A stretch of 64,000 nucleotides of DNA from Polytrichum commune (lineage: Eukaryota > Streptophyta > Polytrichopsida > Polytrichales > Polytrichaceae), in contig OX485803.1 of the NCBI GenBank assembly GCA_950295325.1, forward strand, positions 19,158,001 through 19,222,000. The letters run 5' to 3'. Below the pieces are notes generated by a model. That model saw nothing but the letters and a program-made list of their open reading frames with translations, had not been told where the DNA came from and ran no database searches. Positions 61,464 to 64,000 of this stretch are shown here, piece by piece. The position numbers were made by a program, and so were the translations under genes. Every line of letters begins with the position of its first letter. Position 1 is the stretch's first letter.

Positions 61464-63333
61464 CTTTCTTCAAATCAGAAGGCACTCTCCTGGTGGTCTA
61501 CTTCACATGTAAGTTGAGAGCTGATTCAATCCGGTCGAAGGACTTGCTCTCAAATCTTCTCCACACCTGCTGAACGATACAACAAGTGAAGTGAATACTA
61601 CTAAGAATGTAGTCCATCGCCGGTGTGATGAAGGCCCAAGCACACTTCCAGGGTACAAATGAGGAGGTTATCAGTAATACCACTCTAAATATTCATTCTT
61701 GTGGTCTATGGTGACAAGCATCGCTCCACGCATGAGAAATACACCTCCAAACCTCGCTGATCCATGTGCTGGACATAATTCAGAAGATAAAAAAGTGGGT
61801 TAAGGAGACCGGGAAGCTGCGTATCTCTCAACACCAGTGAGGTTTGCGACATTGTCTCTCTAGCACTCTCGGATCTACAAAGAGAAACGTAACTCCAACT
61901 GATTGAGGTTGAACCCTCATGTTCTTGCTAATGTGTAGAAACAACATAGGCATACGAAGCATTCAGCAGTCGTTCTCGCATCGGTTTCCAGATTACAATC
62001 TCGGCATCAAAGATTAAAGAGATTCACAGATGAATTGCTCAAATGGCAGAGAGTGAACTTCATCACATGTTGATACCAGAGCGTATAGCATAAGCTACTG
62101 GTCCAAGCCTGCTCCAAGGAACTTGGAATAACATTTCTCTAAAGAAACGATGCACTAACTTAATGAAGAAAAATCGAAAGCTTTCATGCAAAAGGATACT
62201 CCTCTGTCGTCCTACATAGACATACCAGAACCAAAGGTGACAGAAACAATACAAAGCCATCATAACACCTCTTGAGACATCATGCGAACTCGGCGTCTAA
62301 GTGGCATGCATGCAATGCCTAATGCCTACATGTTTGCAGAAGTACGGTAAGAGGGAGACTATCCAAATGAATTTCTGAAGCTCGTCATTCACACATTGAA
62401 GAAATGTAAGGAATTCGATACACATCAACAACGGAGAACATCATCGTCATCATCAACACTCCCACCGGTGCCTCAGCGAAATTTGGCATGGGGAGAAGCC
62501 GCTAAGACGAGGTCCCTTCCGAAGCACCATTTTGGATGCAACGACGGAAGAGAAACCTCCACAAAAGAATCAATAACTCTTAAGGAATCATCGTTCCTGG
62601 ATGTGGAAGAAGGATAAAAGCAAACCTTAGGGGCGGCCTTGAATTGTTACGACCTGCTGAGGTTTGCGGTTCCACTTGCGGAGATAATGTGAGGGAATAA
62701 TGGCGATGGTAACCATCCTTGTGCCCGCAATGAAGGCTTGGGAGGTTCGCAAGGCGGTTCTGGCGTGTTTTGTGAACGGGATGTGGCGATTATAGGCTCA
62801 TTCGATAGATCTGGCGACAAGGGAGCGATCGGGGCGAGCGACGGAACGAGCGGGAGCGGGTCACGGCGACACCCATCGATCTAAAGCTCGGAGGAGGAGG
62901 CACACAAGCACCTCCTGGCCCTCCCCCTTGCAGGCCTCCCGAAAGCCTCAGCCGAGCGAAGGCGCCTCGAAGCTTCCCTCACGCGGGCAAGATGGCCCGC
63001 TCCCGGTTCCTGGGAACCGCCAATTGCCGGTCTCGAGTGTGATGTGGCTCAGCCGAATGCGCCTTGTGACCCCCTCAATGGGTCGCCTATCGGATCGGTG
63101 GGAGTAGGTGCGTTGGCCAGTCCACGAGTGGGGCCCAGTGGGCACTCTTGGACTTATTAGTAGGGCCTTAATAATAACTTCACTTATCCCACCATTCCAT
63201 AAGCAGTGGGCCTTCGTTCGTTCATGTGGGCCCTGAGAATATACCTAGACTGGGGCATCCCATGGTTATATTCTTAGGTGCTTAATAGTGTTATGTTTGC
63301 ACTAGGCTTCTTCTAATGCTATTCTTAACCTCA
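61464..63333. other. Upstream region of the Sec14-like gene
   Basis: Probable 5' UTR and promoter on the minus strand. GC content rises at 62640-63100. No second gene is supported. A plus-strand frame at 62396-62617 is Ser-rich but has no domain. Confidence 0.4.
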
Positions 63334-63740
63334 GGGCCGGTTTAGACTAAGCTTAAGGTGAAGAACCGCACCAGTTGGTCAAGGATTTTAGCCCAAGACA
63401 AATTTATTTAAGGCAAACGGTTGGTATGGTGGACAAGATGGAAAAAAAAACTATTTTTGATAAGAATGCCTCAGGTTGGAGTTCTCCGTAGGTCAAGTTT
63501 CTTGTCCGAGGGTTTGAGGTTGCTCAAGAAACTTGACTTTCGGAGAACTTCCATGCCAAAAATTGTGACCGTGTTGGCAGCCATGTCATTTTCATCCATG
63601 CTTGAAGTTTTCCACCGGAGAATTCTTGGACGTAGTGTAAACCCCAGCCGATGAAGCAACCATTTCGTCGCCAATTGTATTGCTCCATTCCCCTAAAATT
63701 CTTGACCAGTGCACTTCTTCACCATATTCTAAAGCGGCCT
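63334..63740. mobile_element. Second hairpin-bearing Tourist-like MITE
   Basis: The left end GGGCCGGTTTAGACTAAGC and the right end, read on the other strand, AGGCCGCTTTAGAATATGG are inverted. A near-perfect central hairpin (63478-63504 and 63524-63551, AGTTTCTTG/CAAGAAACT core) sits at the same relative place as in 5540-5922. More diverged, and the flanking 3-bp duplication is no longer clear. Confidence 0.7.
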
Positions 63741-64000
63741 TTGACCTTATCATATAAAGTGGAGAGGTCTATTTGGACACCCTTCTTAGATATAAAGAAG
63801 GAAAAATGATTTTTATTGTTGGCATGAATATGAATTCATGTTTGCCATTGACAACCATGTTATTGAGGGCCTAACTTATTGTAACTTCACATATTCCACC
63901 AAGTTGTTTTCTCATTCCAATGCTACTGTAGAGTTTATTAGGTAAAGTGGAGAGGTCTATTATGGGCATGCTTCCTAGAAAGAGAAGGAAATGATGATGT
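63741..64000. other. Right window edge
   Basis: Intergenic sequence with a direct repeat of AAAGTGGAGAGGTCTATT (63757-63774 and 63953-63961 onward). No gene is supported. Confidence 0.3.

Noticed and set aside
62396-62617. Ser-rich plus-strand frame upstream of the Sec14-like gene
   Set aside because: Antisense to a probable 5' UTR, short, and without domain or splice support.

Overview
The window reads as nuclear DNA of a streptophyte (land plant or charophyte green alga). The genes are intron-rich with GT-AG junctions. They are a plant-type kinesin-14 pair, a nuclear ribosomal protein S14 gene with a telo-box and a TGGGCC site upstream, and a plant-type Sec14-like lipid-transfer gene. Most of the rest is transposon debris, MITEs and homopolymer G/C runs. 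The species cannot be named from the sequence alone.

Layout. 1-1.87 kb: GC-rich, TCCGGA-rich repeat DNA with an unrecognised reading frame open at the left edge and an imperfect tandem duplication. 1.9-9.4 kb: gene-poor DNA with two clear MITEs, one pogo/Lemi1-like and one TTA-flanked with a 34-bp perfect hairpin. 9.4-12.7 kb: two nested copies of a TGTGAG...CTCACA element that look like solo LTRs, each with a perfect 5-bp target duplication. 14.8-20.4 kb: a TA-flanked pogo/Tigger-type transposon whose transposase has an in-frame stop and is cut by a third copy of the same LTR. 20.5-22.1 kb: a decayed transposon reading frame and a 5S rRNA-like relic. 23.3-25.4 kb: a complete six-exon RPS14 gene (+).

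28.2-46.0 kb: two tandem minus-strand kinesin-14 genes of the ATK/KATA type, each rebuilt here as 16 exons with identical phases. They encode about 810 aa (left copy) and 799 aa (right copy). The left copy is swollen by MITEs and other repeats in its introns. Both intron 1 sequences carry arrays that include broken copies of the exon-1 splice-donor end. Both promoters carry AACGG boxes resembling the mitosis-specific MSA element about 0.85-0.9 kb upstream of the ATG.

46-58.5 kb: gene-poor DNA with more MITE copies, several from families also found inside the kinesin introns. 58.6-61.5 kb: a complete 11-exon Sec14/CRAL-TRIO gene (-), 387 aa. The right edge holds a second member of the hairpin-bearing MITE family.

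The host genes do not form a pathway: one is translational, one pair is spindle/microtubule motors, and one is lipid transfer. No operons, CRISPR arrays or bacterial features are present. Exon limits were set by eye from splice signals, reading phase and family similarity.
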